Shown here piece after piece: positions 47,623 to 59,593 of a stretch of 64,000 bases of DNA. A program made the position numbers and the translations under genes. Below the pieces are notes generated by a model. The model was not told the DNA's origin. It made no database searches and was given only the letters and a program-made list of their open reading frames with translations. This DNA is from Lenzites betulinus (lineage: Eukaryota > Basidiomycota > Agaricomycetes > Polyporales > Polyporaceae): contig JABYQU010000011.1 in the NCBI GenBank assembly GCA_022264855.1, positions 186,001-250,000 of the forward strand, written 5' to 3'. Within the stretch, counting starts at the first letter, position 1, and each line of letters starts with the position of its first letter.

Positions 47623-49185
47623 CGTCGTCGTCCTGTGCGAAGAGCAGCTTGTAGAGGTAATCCTTGGGCCAGCCTTGCAAAGGGAGAAGAGCAGAGAGGA
47701 AAAACTCTAAAATGCACCCAGCTTGGAGCAGTTATACGACGAGACGCACTGCGCCACGGGGCAAGGGCCGGGAAGCGGGGGCGGGAAGTGCAGGCGTCCT
47801 CGCCTCATGGTACGCCAAATGAACGCCATGCGCACTCCGGCGGGAGGCTGACCTCGTAGCGGTTGACTTTCACTCGGGGCTGGATACGTCAAGCCGTCGA
47901 TCTTCGTCATCGTGAAGTTTGAAAGCACTGCTTGAGCGCTCTCAGCGTAACACAGGCGTCGGTCGGCATTGCAATCCGCGAAAGCGGCTGGCGCATTGAC
48001 TAATGATGATCAACACGCACAAGCAATGCCTTCAGCAATGCACGCACCATGATAGAAGGTGATATTCGATGTTCCTAAATGAAGCGATGAACAGGTGGCT
48101 CATGAATATAACTTCATCTTCATATATAGCTTGGTGACCAATCACGACTTGACAAAACCATGCACTGGAGCAACTCGGAAACTATCTAGTCTGGATATGC
48201 AGCGATACCACGGACGTACCAAGTTGGCGTAGACATTAACTTTGATATCTGGGACAAAAGAACGATTTCCATTCAATGCTTGATAACCGGTGAGCTTGTT
48301 GGATTCTACAGGTACGGTGACCATCTACATAACCACCACGATCAGCAGGTTTGACATGGACATTCTACAACTTGTGGGTGGCATGGATACTGACTAGAGA
48401 CAACGAGTTTGGAGAACATGATACCTTGCACCAGAAAGCCAGGACAACCAATCGCCGAAAGTTGCTTTGTTGCCACCCTAAGCACATGTCGTTGCATGCG
48501 TTACACCACACCAGCCAAACAGTCAGAGAGCCAGGCTATCCAGAGCAAGCAACAGAAAGGAGTTGAGACCGAGAGCCACGAAACCACAGGAAGGAAAGAG
48601 ATAGGCGTGTGAATCTTCGACACTTCGATGGGAGGTAACAAGGCGACAACCCGATTATGTCTGTTCAATTGAGCATTGGACACTTCGATAACAAGAGCAA
48701 ACTCACCTAGAGCTGGCCCCGTAGCTTAAAACGCAACGTCCAGCACCAAACCCGAAATTCCAGTGAGTTCTGTCTAAGGAAAACGGTCGATAGAAATGGT
48801 GCGAAGGACAGTCAAGGTTAGGGGGAATGTATCCATACCGGTGTAGCGAACCGAAACGGATGATCCTCAACTGTGAGCAAGAAACGAATAGCACGAAAGC
48901 ACACGAGATGTGGGGGAGAGCAAGCAAAATGGGATGTTAAATGGCGGGAGCAGCGCAAGGAACGCATCGTACAAACAACACAGCAGCAGGCGGGATACAT
49001 TAGTTTTCATAGATTAGGCGGTGCGTCCGACCGGGCCCAGGACGATGGATGAAGGAAATGAGCGTGGTATGCGAGGGTATCGCGGCGCTGTTGCGCCCGG
49101 TCGGTATGGGTGTATGCGACGATATGGAGAAACGAGCGGTGCGCGGTGCGATCCGTTATCCAAGAAAGCGTATAGGCGAGAGGAA
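47623..49185. other. Intergenic region with possible 5' exon or upstream ORF
   Basis: About 1.5 kb. Close to the Ser-rich gene, a minus-strand frame at about 47910-47707 (MTKIDGLTYPAPSESQPLRG) and a short stretch at 47680-47623 (WPKDYLYKLLFAQ) look coding. They may form an alternative 5' end or an upstream ORF. No gene seen from 47930 to 49185. Confidence 0.35.
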
Positions 49186-49938
49186 TTAGTTCTCCGTGAC
49201 GGTCCCTTTGGTGGTCGTTGCGGGTACGTCTGCAGGGGTATCGGAGGTGGGTATGCTCGACTTGATCTTCTTCGATGGTGATTTCTCCGGAGAGTGAGTG
49301 GGAAGCACCAGACCAGGAACATCGTCGGCAAGGAGGCTTGTGGCGGCGTCATCCACGATAGCGGACTCCGTCTCCAGCGTGGGGTTTACATCCTGTGTCG
49401 GCCCCGAGCTCTGCGACTCGCCGTTCTCCTTCACAACGGAGTCCACCTCAGCCACCTGGGGTTCCTCGATGGGCTTCAGCTCCGGGGAGTCTGGGAGGGG
49501 TACAGCTGCTGCCTCTTGTACGACCGCCGTGACGGAGGCCTCTCCATCGGCGATCTGCGATGTCGAAGCAGGCTTGTCTTCATCGAGCTCGACCTCCCGA
49601 ACGCCCTGCGTCACCTCCTTCACCTCCGCCGTCTCCTTTGTGGATTGGGTCGGGGACTGGTCCCCCTGGGTTTCGGGATCCAGCTCAGACTCCGCGCGCT
49701 GCTTCTTCGCTGAGGGAGTCGTCTCCCGTTCTTCGTGCTCATCAGTGCTTAATCTCCGCTTGCGGCCGATCTGAGGAGCTGTAGATGTCGCTATACGCGC
49801 AAAAGCGAGGCATGGCGAAGGTCAGACATAGACTTTCGGCGATCGGCGTATTCACGTTAAGCACATACCATCCTCGTCCCAAGGCCTATCCGGCCTTGGG
49901 AAGAACGAGCTCGAGATGCGGCGGATAATCTTGTACAT
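49186..49938 (-). CDS. Small nuclear-looking acidic protein (unrecognised)
   Basis: Two exons (49938-49869 and 49790-49186) close in phase and give 224 residues. The N-terminus MYKIIRRISSSFFPRPDRPW is the only ordered-looking part: a short amphipathic basic helix and an FPRPDRPW motif. It is followed by GRKRRLST, AKKQRAES and other basic clusters that could act as nuclear signals. The rest is Glu/Ser/Thr-rich and disordered, ending SPSKKIKSSIP. No family recognised. The conservation-like N-terminus and clean splice phase argue that it is a real gene. Confidence 0.62.
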
Positions 49939-50248
49939 CGTGGTCGTCGTTAAGGTTAATGCAGATGGGTATAACGCGGAGCTCGCAGAGAGGCGGGGTA
50001 ATAGCAGCGGGAACGACGAACCGAGGTTCGATGATCGCGACGCGACGTGGCGCTGTATACTATATGTAAAATCTCCCCCGTTTGCACCTGTTTGGCTTCC
50101 CCCACGAGATGCGCCACAGCACCACGGTCACGTGCGTGGCGCGTCGCGTTCCTGCTATTGTTCCGAGGTTCGACAACATTAATGTTGTTCAACGGGCTTA
50201 CCTGCCCACTAATGGACCATTACTTGTACGGACATAACCGCCAGCCTA
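49939..50248. other. Intergenic region
   Basis: 310 bases between the promoter of the small acidic protein and the 3' end of the aspartic protease gene. No gene seen. Confidence 0.4.
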
Positions 50249-52304
50249 TCAGGTAACATATTTCATTGTGGAGGAACAGCGACAGCGGTATATCGACAGC
50301 ATGAGGACTAGTGAGGCTGAGACTCCAAACACGGTCTGTGCAAGCCCCCGGAGAGTGGCTCGACGGCCGGTGCGAAACCCTAGCAACTCTGCGACAATCC
50401 TTTCGGAGGTAGGTCTTACAGATGTTGCTGAGGTCGTGCTCGAGGTGTGACCCGCTTTGGCAATGTCAACGAAGGCCTTCAGTCGAGCGGCGTTCATCGC
50501 GTCAAACTCTTCCGAAGCGTTGTCTGCATGGGTAGACTGTATGAATGCAAGCGCACATTAGTGGGGAGAGCATACAGAAATATGGTGACTTACGCTGAGA
50601 ACCTGCACATACGGCTGCTCATCAGATGAGTCAGCTACGTCCCCGTAGTGATATAGCAGGTTGGTGTTGCGCAGGATATTTAGTCCAATCAAGAACGCTG
50701 CATGAACGGCGTCATCGTGACTGCCATTTGAGTGTGTAGATGAAAACGCACGAATACGGGTGTCGGTGTTTGACAGAATAAGGCTTCGACAAACGGCCTT
50801 TCCGTCCTGCACGTCGTACGGCTCTGTCATGTCCAGTGGATGTATTGGATACGCGATGTCGCTAATGACGAGTATGAGTATTGCGTATGTCTCGACGAAG
50901 CTCATCAGACGGACCCAAAATATATCGAGACATTCATCTTAGTGTCGCACGGTACACTCCAATAGCCGTCTCGCATGAGGGCCGCCCCAGGGAGGGAGCC
51001 ATATATTGCACGCAGGTATTCCGGAGGGATGCTGGCGGCGAACGCGCCGGTGTCGAGCATCATGACCGGCTTGTTTAAGTCCGCTGTACTTCTTCATTTG
51101 TGTGTCGATAAGATTTAGCGTGGGCATTGCGGGGCTCTAACAAGCGGGCTTACGAAGATGTGATATTCAGTGGGAGGCCATTTACGAGAAAGCCGCCCGA
51201 CTGGGAGGGGACGTCCCAAAAGCTTCCAGTAACCAGCGGTAATTTCGGGGCGTCCTTGATGACCGCCAATGCAGAAGGTATCTCACCTATGAAGATAATC
51301 AGCGAGCTTGGCTATATGCAAATGAAGCGACAGCTTGCCAAATGTCAACATCCCCCCTTGTACGACGCCCGTGCGATCTCTTGGACCGAATTCGACTATG
51401 AAGAAGTTGTCGAGAGCGGGATTTTGATCGAACGCCTGTCAATTGCAATGGCATTAATAGTGCGAACGGGGCGGTCGACGATCAGTATACGCTCACGTTG
51501 TCGAGAAATGACCGTCCGTTCCACGGGGAGTCCGACAGTGCATGCCGCACCACACTCCACTGGCGTGGCCTGTTGTCACCAATGATCAATATCTGGTGGC
51601 AGTTCGAGGACACAGGGACACACGCACGCGCCGAGTCCAAGAATACCCTGGTTTCCGTACGTTGTTATCTCTCGCGCGCCAGGAACGTTGACTATTCTAT
51701 CATTAATACTCAGACATATCCCCTCCGTGTGCAATGGGTGGACATTGAGCAGGAAGGAAACTCACCAAACGCTTGGGCGTGCGCTAGAACGCCTGCCCCC
51801 GCTTCCCCGAGACGCACATCCGCGAGCTGAGCTGTTCCTCGAGCGGTTGTATACGATCCATTCAAGCCGTAGTTCAACTCAATGGCAACGCCAGTATCCC
51901 GAAGTAGGGACCGTTGGAAGTCGTTGGAAGAGACGGTACTGTTGTCGACCCAGAGGTCAGCACTTCCAGTATCCAGGATGACCTGGTAGAATTGATGCGT
52001 CAAATGTAAAGCACTGTGTAAATGGCAATGGAGTACGTACCTGGAATGTCTCATCGGCAACAGAGACTGGCACAACGTATATCTGGCGTCTCTCATCGTT
52101 CACCGAATGTGACTGATTCGGGGGTAGTGCGGGAAGCGGCGCGAGGCTGAAAGGGATGCTCCTCAGGCCCTGTTCTTGTTTGCGAACGTCCTGTATGCCT
52201 CCTGAGAGCGACAACGCGGGTGCAATGATTGCGGCATGGCTAGTCCATGCTGTGGCAAGAGTGAGTAGTGATACGATGCTAGCATAGGGGTTTGCCATAA
52301 ACAT
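50249..52304 (-). CDS. Pepsin-like (A1 family) aspartic protease with C-terminal membrane anchor
   Basis: Secreted or cell-surface endopeptidase. Signal peptide at MANPYASIVSLLTLATAWTS. After the first intron comes the first catalytic motif VILDTGSADLWV. Then ITTYGNQGILGLG, FDQNPALDNFFIVEFG, GGMLTFGEIPSALAVI, the second catalytic motif VMMLDTGAFAASIPPEYL, SVPCDTKMNVSIYFG, FLIGLNILRNTNLLYHYGD and QPYVQVLS. All joins I tried keep frame, with roughly ten exons, so the gene appears intact. A linker of about 50 residues and a hydrophobic stretch (FGVSASLVLMLSIY) next to Cys residues suggest a C-terminal anchor, seen in many basidiomycete A1 proteases. The second motif has DTGA rather than the usual DTGT/S. 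One intron (51287-51338) begins GCAAGC, a GC-AG intron. A TATATAA box lies about 50 bases upstream. Confidence 0.87.
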
Positions 52305-53082
52305 GAGAGCTGGGCGTACATGGGGCCTACACCCTTCTTACAGAGTTGCTCGTTATATACTGACCGTCCCTGATCATTGCGCAGTGGCCACCCCGCGTTG
52401 CGCAGCTGTGACAACGTCTGGCAACATGCGCGATCGTGGCGGGCAAGAACTCTACCGCGAGGTGTGCCAACAGCACTGCTCGACAAGTTCTGGCAGACTC
52501 CATCAGTCAAACGTTAGATTTATGCCAGCCTTGTCAAGCTGTTAGATCCCTTCGTAGAGATGCAGTACAACTAGCACATTGCTGCAAAGGGAGAGGAACC
52601 TGGAGAGATTTGTACTGGCCTTCCGAGGCATGTGCACGCCCTGCTCATCCCACTCTACACCTGTGCACTTACTGTAGGTCGGCGTGGGTTTCTAGCCTCC
52701 GGGCTTCTAGTACTGACGGCCTGTGCCTGGATAGCGGCAGCGTGGCGGTGTGCCTGGTTCTAGGCCACAACCGGCCACAGTCAGGGCGGCTAGAAAACAA
52801 GGTTGTCCAACGGTCTTCCGTGGAACTGGCAGTGGCTAAGCCTGCAAACTATCAGTAGAGGACAGCTGGCAGTATATAGCACTTACAGGGTCGGCCATGG
52901 TGTAATCGGTTGACATACATACCTTTTCGGAACTTTGAGTTTTAAACTTAGTACGTACCTGTATAGACAACAGTGAACGACACGGTCTCCAGCTCACCGC
53001 GCGTACGATCTCAGCGAGCTCCGGTAGGCTGTCGCGAACCCTTTGAACTCCGTCCCTATCTCACGCGATACTTCTAGTATGA
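52305..53082. other. Region between aspartic protease promoter and Helitron 3' end
   Basis: 778 bases, no gene seen. It contains a TATATAA box (minus strand, near 52354-52360) for the protease. The Helitron's 3' flanking base at 53082 is A on the plus strand, which is T on the element's strand as expected. Confidence 0.45.
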
Positions 53083-53111
53083 CTAGCAGCTTCCCGTGCC
53101 TTTGGCACGGG
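53083..53111 (-). repeat. Helitron 3' terminus: hairpin plus CTAG
   Basis: Stem 53104-53111 / 53093-53100 with a 3-base loop, spacer 53087-53092, CTAG at 53083-53086. The stem pairs perfectly. Confidence 0.82.
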
Positions 53112-53177
53112 TGGCAGAGCGAGGTGGAACACGCTATATAACGGGAAATGTTTCATGTTACGGGGCGGTGCCATTAC

Positions 53178-54480
53178 TTAAGACATAGGAGAGTCAGCAA
53201 GAGTTGAGCTACTGGCTGTCGTACTGGGGCCAGAGTCACCGTCACCGTCATACTCATACCGAGGGCGTTTCTCCGGACTTGGCGAGAACTCATCTACATC
53301 CTCCCACTTCAGTTTCCTGCCCATCCATTTGGTGACTGTGGGAGGCGGCGGCGTTGCGGGATCTAACGACAGAATGTGTCACGGGTGAATGATAATATAT
53401 TAGCGGGTTTAGAAGTATAAGGACAACTTACTGAAGACGGGTATTGGTTGGTTGCGAGTGTGGTAGACAACGTTATCGAGGTGAACCTCAAACGATTCTG
53501 CGGTCATGTCACCTGAACGGTTGACTTGCACCAAAAATCCCGTAACTGTCGCGCTAGCTCCGTGATCGGTTGGAGGGAGTGGCTTCTTGCCTCGAAAGCG
53601 GTGATTGTCTGGAATGCTGACATTCACAGACACGCTACCCGACCCTTTCAGCTGCTGCACGTACTGGTGTGCAAGGACGTCGAAGCACGCTGTTGTCCTG
53701 TCGATATTGGAGACAGGTCCACAGATGGTCATTACAGGCTGTTGACGACGTGAATCAACGCCCCGGGCAGAAACCATCTGTTGCAGAGCATGAACAGCGT
53801 CGTCAGCCAGCCTTCAAGCAGTGACATTCCTTGATATGACAGGTACTTACCCATACCACATCCCCAACCAGATCATAGTCCCGCCAACCGGTCATGTTGC
53901 TGCAGATTTGGGCGTTTTCCGTTGGTTGGGCAATCTATGCATCATATGCAGTACATTAGTAGATGAGATATAGTGACAGACCACCGACGATAACAGTGCC
54001 AAAGGACATACTGTTGCATAAACAATATATTTGCCCCTTGTGTTTGGGCTGAACGTCAACTGAGGTTCGGTGTTGTAGAATCTAAATGTCGGTGTGTAAA
54101 TCGTTGTCTGAATGTATGCAAGGGAAGACATACTTAAAACACACAGTTAAGGGAGCCATGTTGTCACCGAGCCAGAACGTACCATCCAGAATAACTGTTC
54201 GGGGCATTGAACGATCTGGGATGCGAGGGTTCTCGAGAATGACGATGCCGAAGATTGCAGCGGAGCCACGATCGAACTTGTGTTCATTATCAGAGCTCTG
54301 AGAGTCCGTTTTTCGCAAAGGCGTCGGAGTCGTCGGGGTAGTAGCAGGAGCAACAGTACGGAGAGGAGCAGCTTGAGTTGGGGTAGCTGGTGGAGCCGAA
54401 GAACTCGTCGAAGCAGATACGGCAGACTGAGAAGCTTGACGTGCAGAGGAGCGAGGTGGTTGGCTGCGTGTGGCAGTCAT
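53178..54480 (-). CDS. Helitron-borne accessory protein (unrecognised, possibly OB-fold-like)
   Basis: Five exons (54480-54145, 54107-54012, 53934-53851, 53777-53432, 53362-53178) close in phase and give 348 residues. The first 60 residues are Ser/Thr/Pro/Ala-rich. An ordered core follows: GSAAIFGIVILENPRIPDRS, RTVILDGTFWLGDNMAPL, TPTFRFYNTEPQLTF, GKYIVYATI. Further on come MTICGPVSNIDRTTACFDVL, SVSVNVSIPDNHRF and ATVTGFLVQVNRSGDMTAES, a beta-rich region that could be an OB-type fold. The C-terminus is acidic with a basic patch (WMGRKLKWEDVDEF, SPEKRPRYEY). The gene lies 95 bases inside the Helitron 3' end, in the same orientation as the helicase. A TATATA box sits 40 bases upstream of the ATG. 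A single-strand DNA-binding accessory role is inference only. A captured host gene is the alternative. Confidence 0.68.
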
Positions 54481-55124
54481 AATGCATGGTGGGTGGGTTA
54501 CATTGTGCTGCGAGAACCAGATATATAGCAGAGCCTGACAGTAGCTAGAAAGATCGATGCCAAGCAGGCCTGATAGTTCGAGCACACTCGAGGACCTCAC
54601 GCGTAGCGCCGCTGCGCGGTGCGCCTGCCACACTTGATCGTGTTCCTGATTTGGCACTGCTGAGTCAGCGCTTGTATTGAGCACCCTTTCTATCTTGCTT
54701 GTTGCATTTTACATAGTGAATGTGGTTTCGACAGTCTCAGAGTTATATGGTGTTTAATTTGCTTAGTAGAAATCACTGTCCCGGGTGCCTTTGATGTTTC
54801 GTATGAACATCCTGGATTCTCGAATTAGGCGCCTGTGTGCGACGATAAGCCACCAATGTTCTGACATGCTACTGACTGACTCAGTCAAGTGTTGAGGCCA
54901 AAATCAATTTTATTGGATAGCATAGCATCTTCTTAATCCAATAGTGAGGTGTTGAGACTGGCATGAGCACTCAGACGCTGTAGACAATTCAGTTTGTTCA
55001 GACATCAAGTTAGCTGCCGCCCAAAAGTCGTGCATGTCATCATTATGGCCCCCGGTATTTGTACGCTCGACAAATGAGGATTCAGAGGGATTATGGATTA
55101 TAGTATGATATGAACTATATAAAA
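54481..55124. other. Interval between the two Helitron genes
   Basis: 644 bases, relatively AT-rich (about 54700-55120) compared with neighbouring coding DNA. It holds the promoter of the accessory gene and the terminator of the helicase gene. No further gene seen. Confidence 0.45.
54521..54526 (-). promoter_or_regulatory. TATA box of the Helitron accessory gene
   Basis: TATATA within GCTATATATCTGG, 40 bases upstream of the ATG at 54480 on the minus strand. Confidence 0.5.
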
Positions 55125-58100
55125 CTATGCTAAAAGTACTTCGGGAAACACAATATTAGTCGTAATGCCTCTCTGGCCGTCCGTATCACTTGGTAATAAG
55201 ATGTGAGTATGGCTAGGTGATGTTGAGCGAGACAGGGCAACATATAGCTGCCCATGTGTGAAAACTGGAATGCGTAGATCTATACCAACATACTTGACAG
55301 ATTGACCCTGAGCCTTGTTGATGGACATGGCGAAAGCTAGGCGTATAGGAAATTGGCGACGTGAAAGCTTGAAAGGAAACTCGCCATTGCTGTCTGTCGG
55401 GTTTAGTGTAATCCGCGGAATGAACGCGAGTTGTCCATCGAACTGCCCCCCGATGATGCGTGCTTCAATGACTCGCGCATGCAGGCGGGTTATTACCATA
55501 CGGGTGCCATTGCAAAGTCCAAGAGTCGGCGCGAGATTGCGCAGCAAGATTATAGGGCAACCGACTTTGAGCCTGAGCTCGCCGAGTGGGAGACCAGAAG
55601 CCCTCAAGGAACGGAGGTATTCAGGAGGGTAAGGATTATCGCGGGAGTGGGCATTTATCGATGATGGTGTAGGAATTGGGATATCTGGCCCATCTGCTCC
55701 TGCTTCGAGAAGCACTGAGTCGGCACTATAGTAGAGGCGTTCAACGCCAGGCATGTGGTCGAGGATTCTTCTGTTAATGTCTTCGACATCCTCGTTACGC
55801 GCAGAGAGGATTATGCGGTTGAGGAAGTATTGGGGTGGTGGCGGAGCAGAGCTAGGGTCGGAGTGGATCATGTCGCCATAGATTGAGTTGATTAGCGCTT
55901 CCATACTTGGCCGGAGCATGTGCTGGGGTAACGCAACCTTAGAGTGGTCTCCGTCAATGCTAGTCCTGGCATGACCAACATCTAGAAGCCACCGAGAGTA
56001 TTGGCAGCTCTCAGCAGAGACTTCAAGCCTCATATTGCGATGGAGACGCAGGACTTCGACGTACTGCCACAGGTAGGAAGAGCGTAATGATGCAGAAACA
56101 ATGGCCTCACGGGAGCCTCGGACGACAACAGGAAGGATTTGCTGGAAATCACCCCCAAATACCACAGTGACACCACCGAATGGGCGATTACAGTTGCGGA
56201 GATCGCGGAGGGTGCGGTCGACAGCTTCTGGTGCCCAGCGATGCTGATTAGCTGCTTCATCCCAGATAATCAGGTGAGTAACACGAAGCATAGCTGCGAG
56301 AGGACTCTCTTTGGCTATGTTACATGTCGAGTCACTATGAAGGTTCTCCACAGGAATCTTGAAGCGCGAATGAGCCGTCCGGCCTCCAGAGAGCAGAAGC
56401 GATGCGATGCCAGAGGATGCGACACAGAGAACGATAAGCCCATCACCACGAAGCTATATACGCAAGTCAGTCATGTACGGTGATGCAGTGAGGGACTTGG
56501 ACTTACCTTGTTACAGATTGTGTTATAGACAAAGGTCTTCCCCGTCCCGCCTGGTCCATTCAGAAAGAAGATCTGTCCGCGATTTCCCAAGGTTGAATCC
56601 ACGATGCGCTCAAATGCGTACCGTTGTTCTGGATTCAGCTGGGGAATACGCTCTGCGGCTTGCTCGCGCTCATTCACGGTGTCGTAGTTGAGCTGCTCTA
56701 GGATATACGGATTTCCGGCCTCGCGTTCCCAGTCCCGCTGGGGCTTGGGCATTGTGGGGAAGTCGAGTAGGCGAGAGCCAAGCTGACGCAGGCACTTGTC
56801 CAGCAGAAATAGGCCGTAATCAAAGACATCCTCCTCCGAAGAGACTGTGTGCCCAAGGATGTCTAAGCGGTGGCGGAGGTCATCACAGATGGAAGCTCGG
56901 AACTCAGTCCAGAGAGCATCGGGAGAGGCAGGCTTGCAGTATAGTAGGAGGATAGCGAAAAGGTGTCGGAGTCGGCTGCCTGACATCAAGAGCAGTAAGT
57001 ACAAATGCACGCTCAGTCCATCAAGGGTTAAAGATAGTACCTGTTTGCATCTCAGATGCTTCTGCCAAACATTGGCGCCACTCATCGTCGTTTTCTAGGA
57101 GACCTAAAGCACCGCAGGCGGCCTGAAAGGTTCCGTATACTATACCATTGATGGTGCGGAGCGCCTCAAAGGATGTAGCACCCTTCACAACAGTGAGTAG
57201 AAGGCGGAGGTAGTACCGTTCTCCAGCGTTTGGTGAAACGAAGTACATGCGACCTAATGCGAATCCTTGCCGGCGGAGCACCCATCTGGCTTGGTCTTTC
57301 CTCCAGGTGAAGTACTGCGGGAACTCCTGGTAGGTATACTGACATGCGACCGGTCCGAGCCCTTGATCCGCGTTGGCCTTGAAGTATGCTGTTAGCATGG
57401 TGCGCTCTGATGCTGCACGCTCCAGAACAACACGCGGATCCTCATTTGGGTCAAATGCCACCAAATGCTGCCCGGGAAGATGAACTTGAAGTCGCACCAC
57501 CGGTGGGTGATGTTCCTGCAGCTCGAAGTGGTACAGCCGCCAAACAGCCTCTGGAGCTGAGACATAGCGGCTGTCGATGTAGTCCTTGATCTCGTCACGG
57601 TGATGCACCTCCAGTGTCCCTCGATCATGACCCTTGTGGATGTATTTGGTGATATACTTGAGTGACGCGAAGGTTACCGAGGACTCAACGTTGATGTGAC
57701 AGCAGTAGCGAGCGAGCAGATAAGGATTGTACGGGACAATCCACCGGTTGTCAAGCAGGTGCCCGCGCACCTGATACGCCCTTCCGTCATCTGGACGGTG
57801 ATAGAGCGGATAGCCTTCTTGTTCAAGGGACGTGCTGTTGTTCTGGAACGGTTTGGGGAACCTCTTGGAGCAGCGACCGTCTTGCATGCACGGGGCATTT
57901 GGGTTCAGCGTGCCGCACGGGCCATGGACCATGAAGTTCTTGACCGCATCAAAGAGCGTAGGTTCAGAAGTCGGATCAGGCCAGGTAGCACGAATCACAG
58001 AGTCAACAGACGCAGCATCGAGGAGTTTGAATGGGCGGTCAAGGAAGATGAGAAGATGCATATGTGGGAGCCCTCGCTTTTGGAACTCGATGGTGTAGAC

Positions 58101-59504
58101 CCGTGCAACGGTCCGCCCAAAGATGTGGTCTTCAAATATCTCTCGAAGGAGCGCCTTCTTCTTGAGGTTGAAAACTCGGGCAACCAGATCGGGACGATCT
58201 GCGGCGGACTGCCCTGGGAGAAGCTCCTGAGTAATCTCTGGCCAAGCGGGGTTCGCAGTCATGGTGAGAAAGAGGTCTACATGCTTGAAGTATCGACCAA
58301 TCGCCATAGAGTCCTGAAAGAGCTGCTGCATGTAGCGCGGGCTCCCTGTGTGTGAGGAGGGCAGAACGATCAGGCGACCAAGATCCCGAAGCTCGATGTC
58401 CGGCCCACCACGTATTGCATCCTCCAGACCATTGTAAACCGCTGCACGAAGGCGGTTCTGGTTGTTCCGCAGAAAGGCCAAGCGATACTGTTCGGAGGCA
58501 GCCCAAACGTCAACGGTGTACTGCTGCATAAGACGTCCACCACGCAAGATAGTCGAGAACTCATCGCGTCGGACTTGGAGCTGATATGCATAGAACAACA
58601 TCTGGGTGAGTGCGGCACCCTCGGACTCCGGATTATCTAGATTACGCTGCCGAAGCCCTGCGTGCCAACCAGATGTGCCTAGAGGGAAGAGGAGAGGGTA
58701 GTGCAAGGGGGCGTAGCCGGGGTGACCCTCATGGATGCGACGAAGGGGGCCAGCACGGGTGTGGAGAATAATGTCGCGGTGATCTCCTCCGCCTTCGCCA
58801 GGTAACAGAACAGCAACATCTTCTGCGGTAGGAAGATTGTAGCGGCGACAATCACGACGTCGGGTTGGATCGACAGCAAGTCGCACAGTGACGTCAGGGA
58901 TGTCTTCATATTCCGGTGATGCGTTCTCAGAGAGCCACTCGTATGCAAAGCGATACAGGGGAGCATACTGATGTGAAGCCAGAAGAGTACGCTGAATCCG
59001 AGTCAAGGTGTCACGGCGCAGGTTGCTGTTACGGCGAGCACGTTCATCGAGTGCCATGCGGGGATCGTATATGTAGAGCTGAGAGTAAACAGGAGATTCG
59101 CCAGGGCGCGGGAGAAGAGAACCAGAACGATGACATAGCTCGCCATGAATGCGAAACACCCAGGGGGCCTGCGCCCCAGTACGGTTTAATGCTTCATCGA
59201 CCTGAACACCTAGAGAGGTGAACGCAAACGCTGAGTTGTATTGCCTAATGTTCTCACGGAACTCCTTTGCTTGGCTCCCTTGCTCGGTGAAAAGGTTTCG
59301 TATCGCAAGCGGGGGATCAGGGAGGAGTGGAAGATGGACTTTGCCGCTATTGCAGCAAGTACCAAAGAGCGGACGTGAAACGGGACTGTGCGACAGTTTT
59401 TCCGCAAGCCAATGGAGCGCGCCGCAGTGTGGGCATAGGGTCTCCATTCGGCCAAGGTTATGGCATATAGCAGGCTCGCAATAAGGCTTACGTGCAGCGG
59501 GCAC
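55125..59504 (-). CDS. Helitron Rep/helicase (HUH endonuclease plus Pif1-like helicase)
   Basis: Nicks and joins single-stranded DNA and unwinds it during rolling-circle transposition. Exons about 59504-57041, 56979-56507 and 56453-55125 close in phase, giving about 1420 residues with no stop. The N-terminal zinc-finger-like region contains LCPHCGALHWLAEKL and GTCCNSGKV. The Helitron-like N domain follows (YGPLHYPLLFP-type motif seen as APLHYPLLFPLGTSGWH). The Rep motif is KRGLPHMHLLIFLDRP (HUH), the paired tyrosines are KYITKYIHKGHD. Helicase motifs: FFLNGPGGTGKTFVYNT (Walker A), HLIIWDEA (Walker B), VVFGGDFQQILPVV, and near the C-terminus FAMSINKAQGQSVKYVGIDL with YVALSRSTS. No ATG precedes the conserved sequence in the first exon except at GRMETLCPHC, so either translation starts there or an unresolved 5' exon supplies the start. 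Confidence 0.9.
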
Positions 59505-59593
59505 TGGAAATGAGCCTGACGTAGTCCCTGGTCAGCCATAAGTACGTTCAGAGAAGGCAAGCATATATATTGCAGAGTCACATACTCGTGTTA

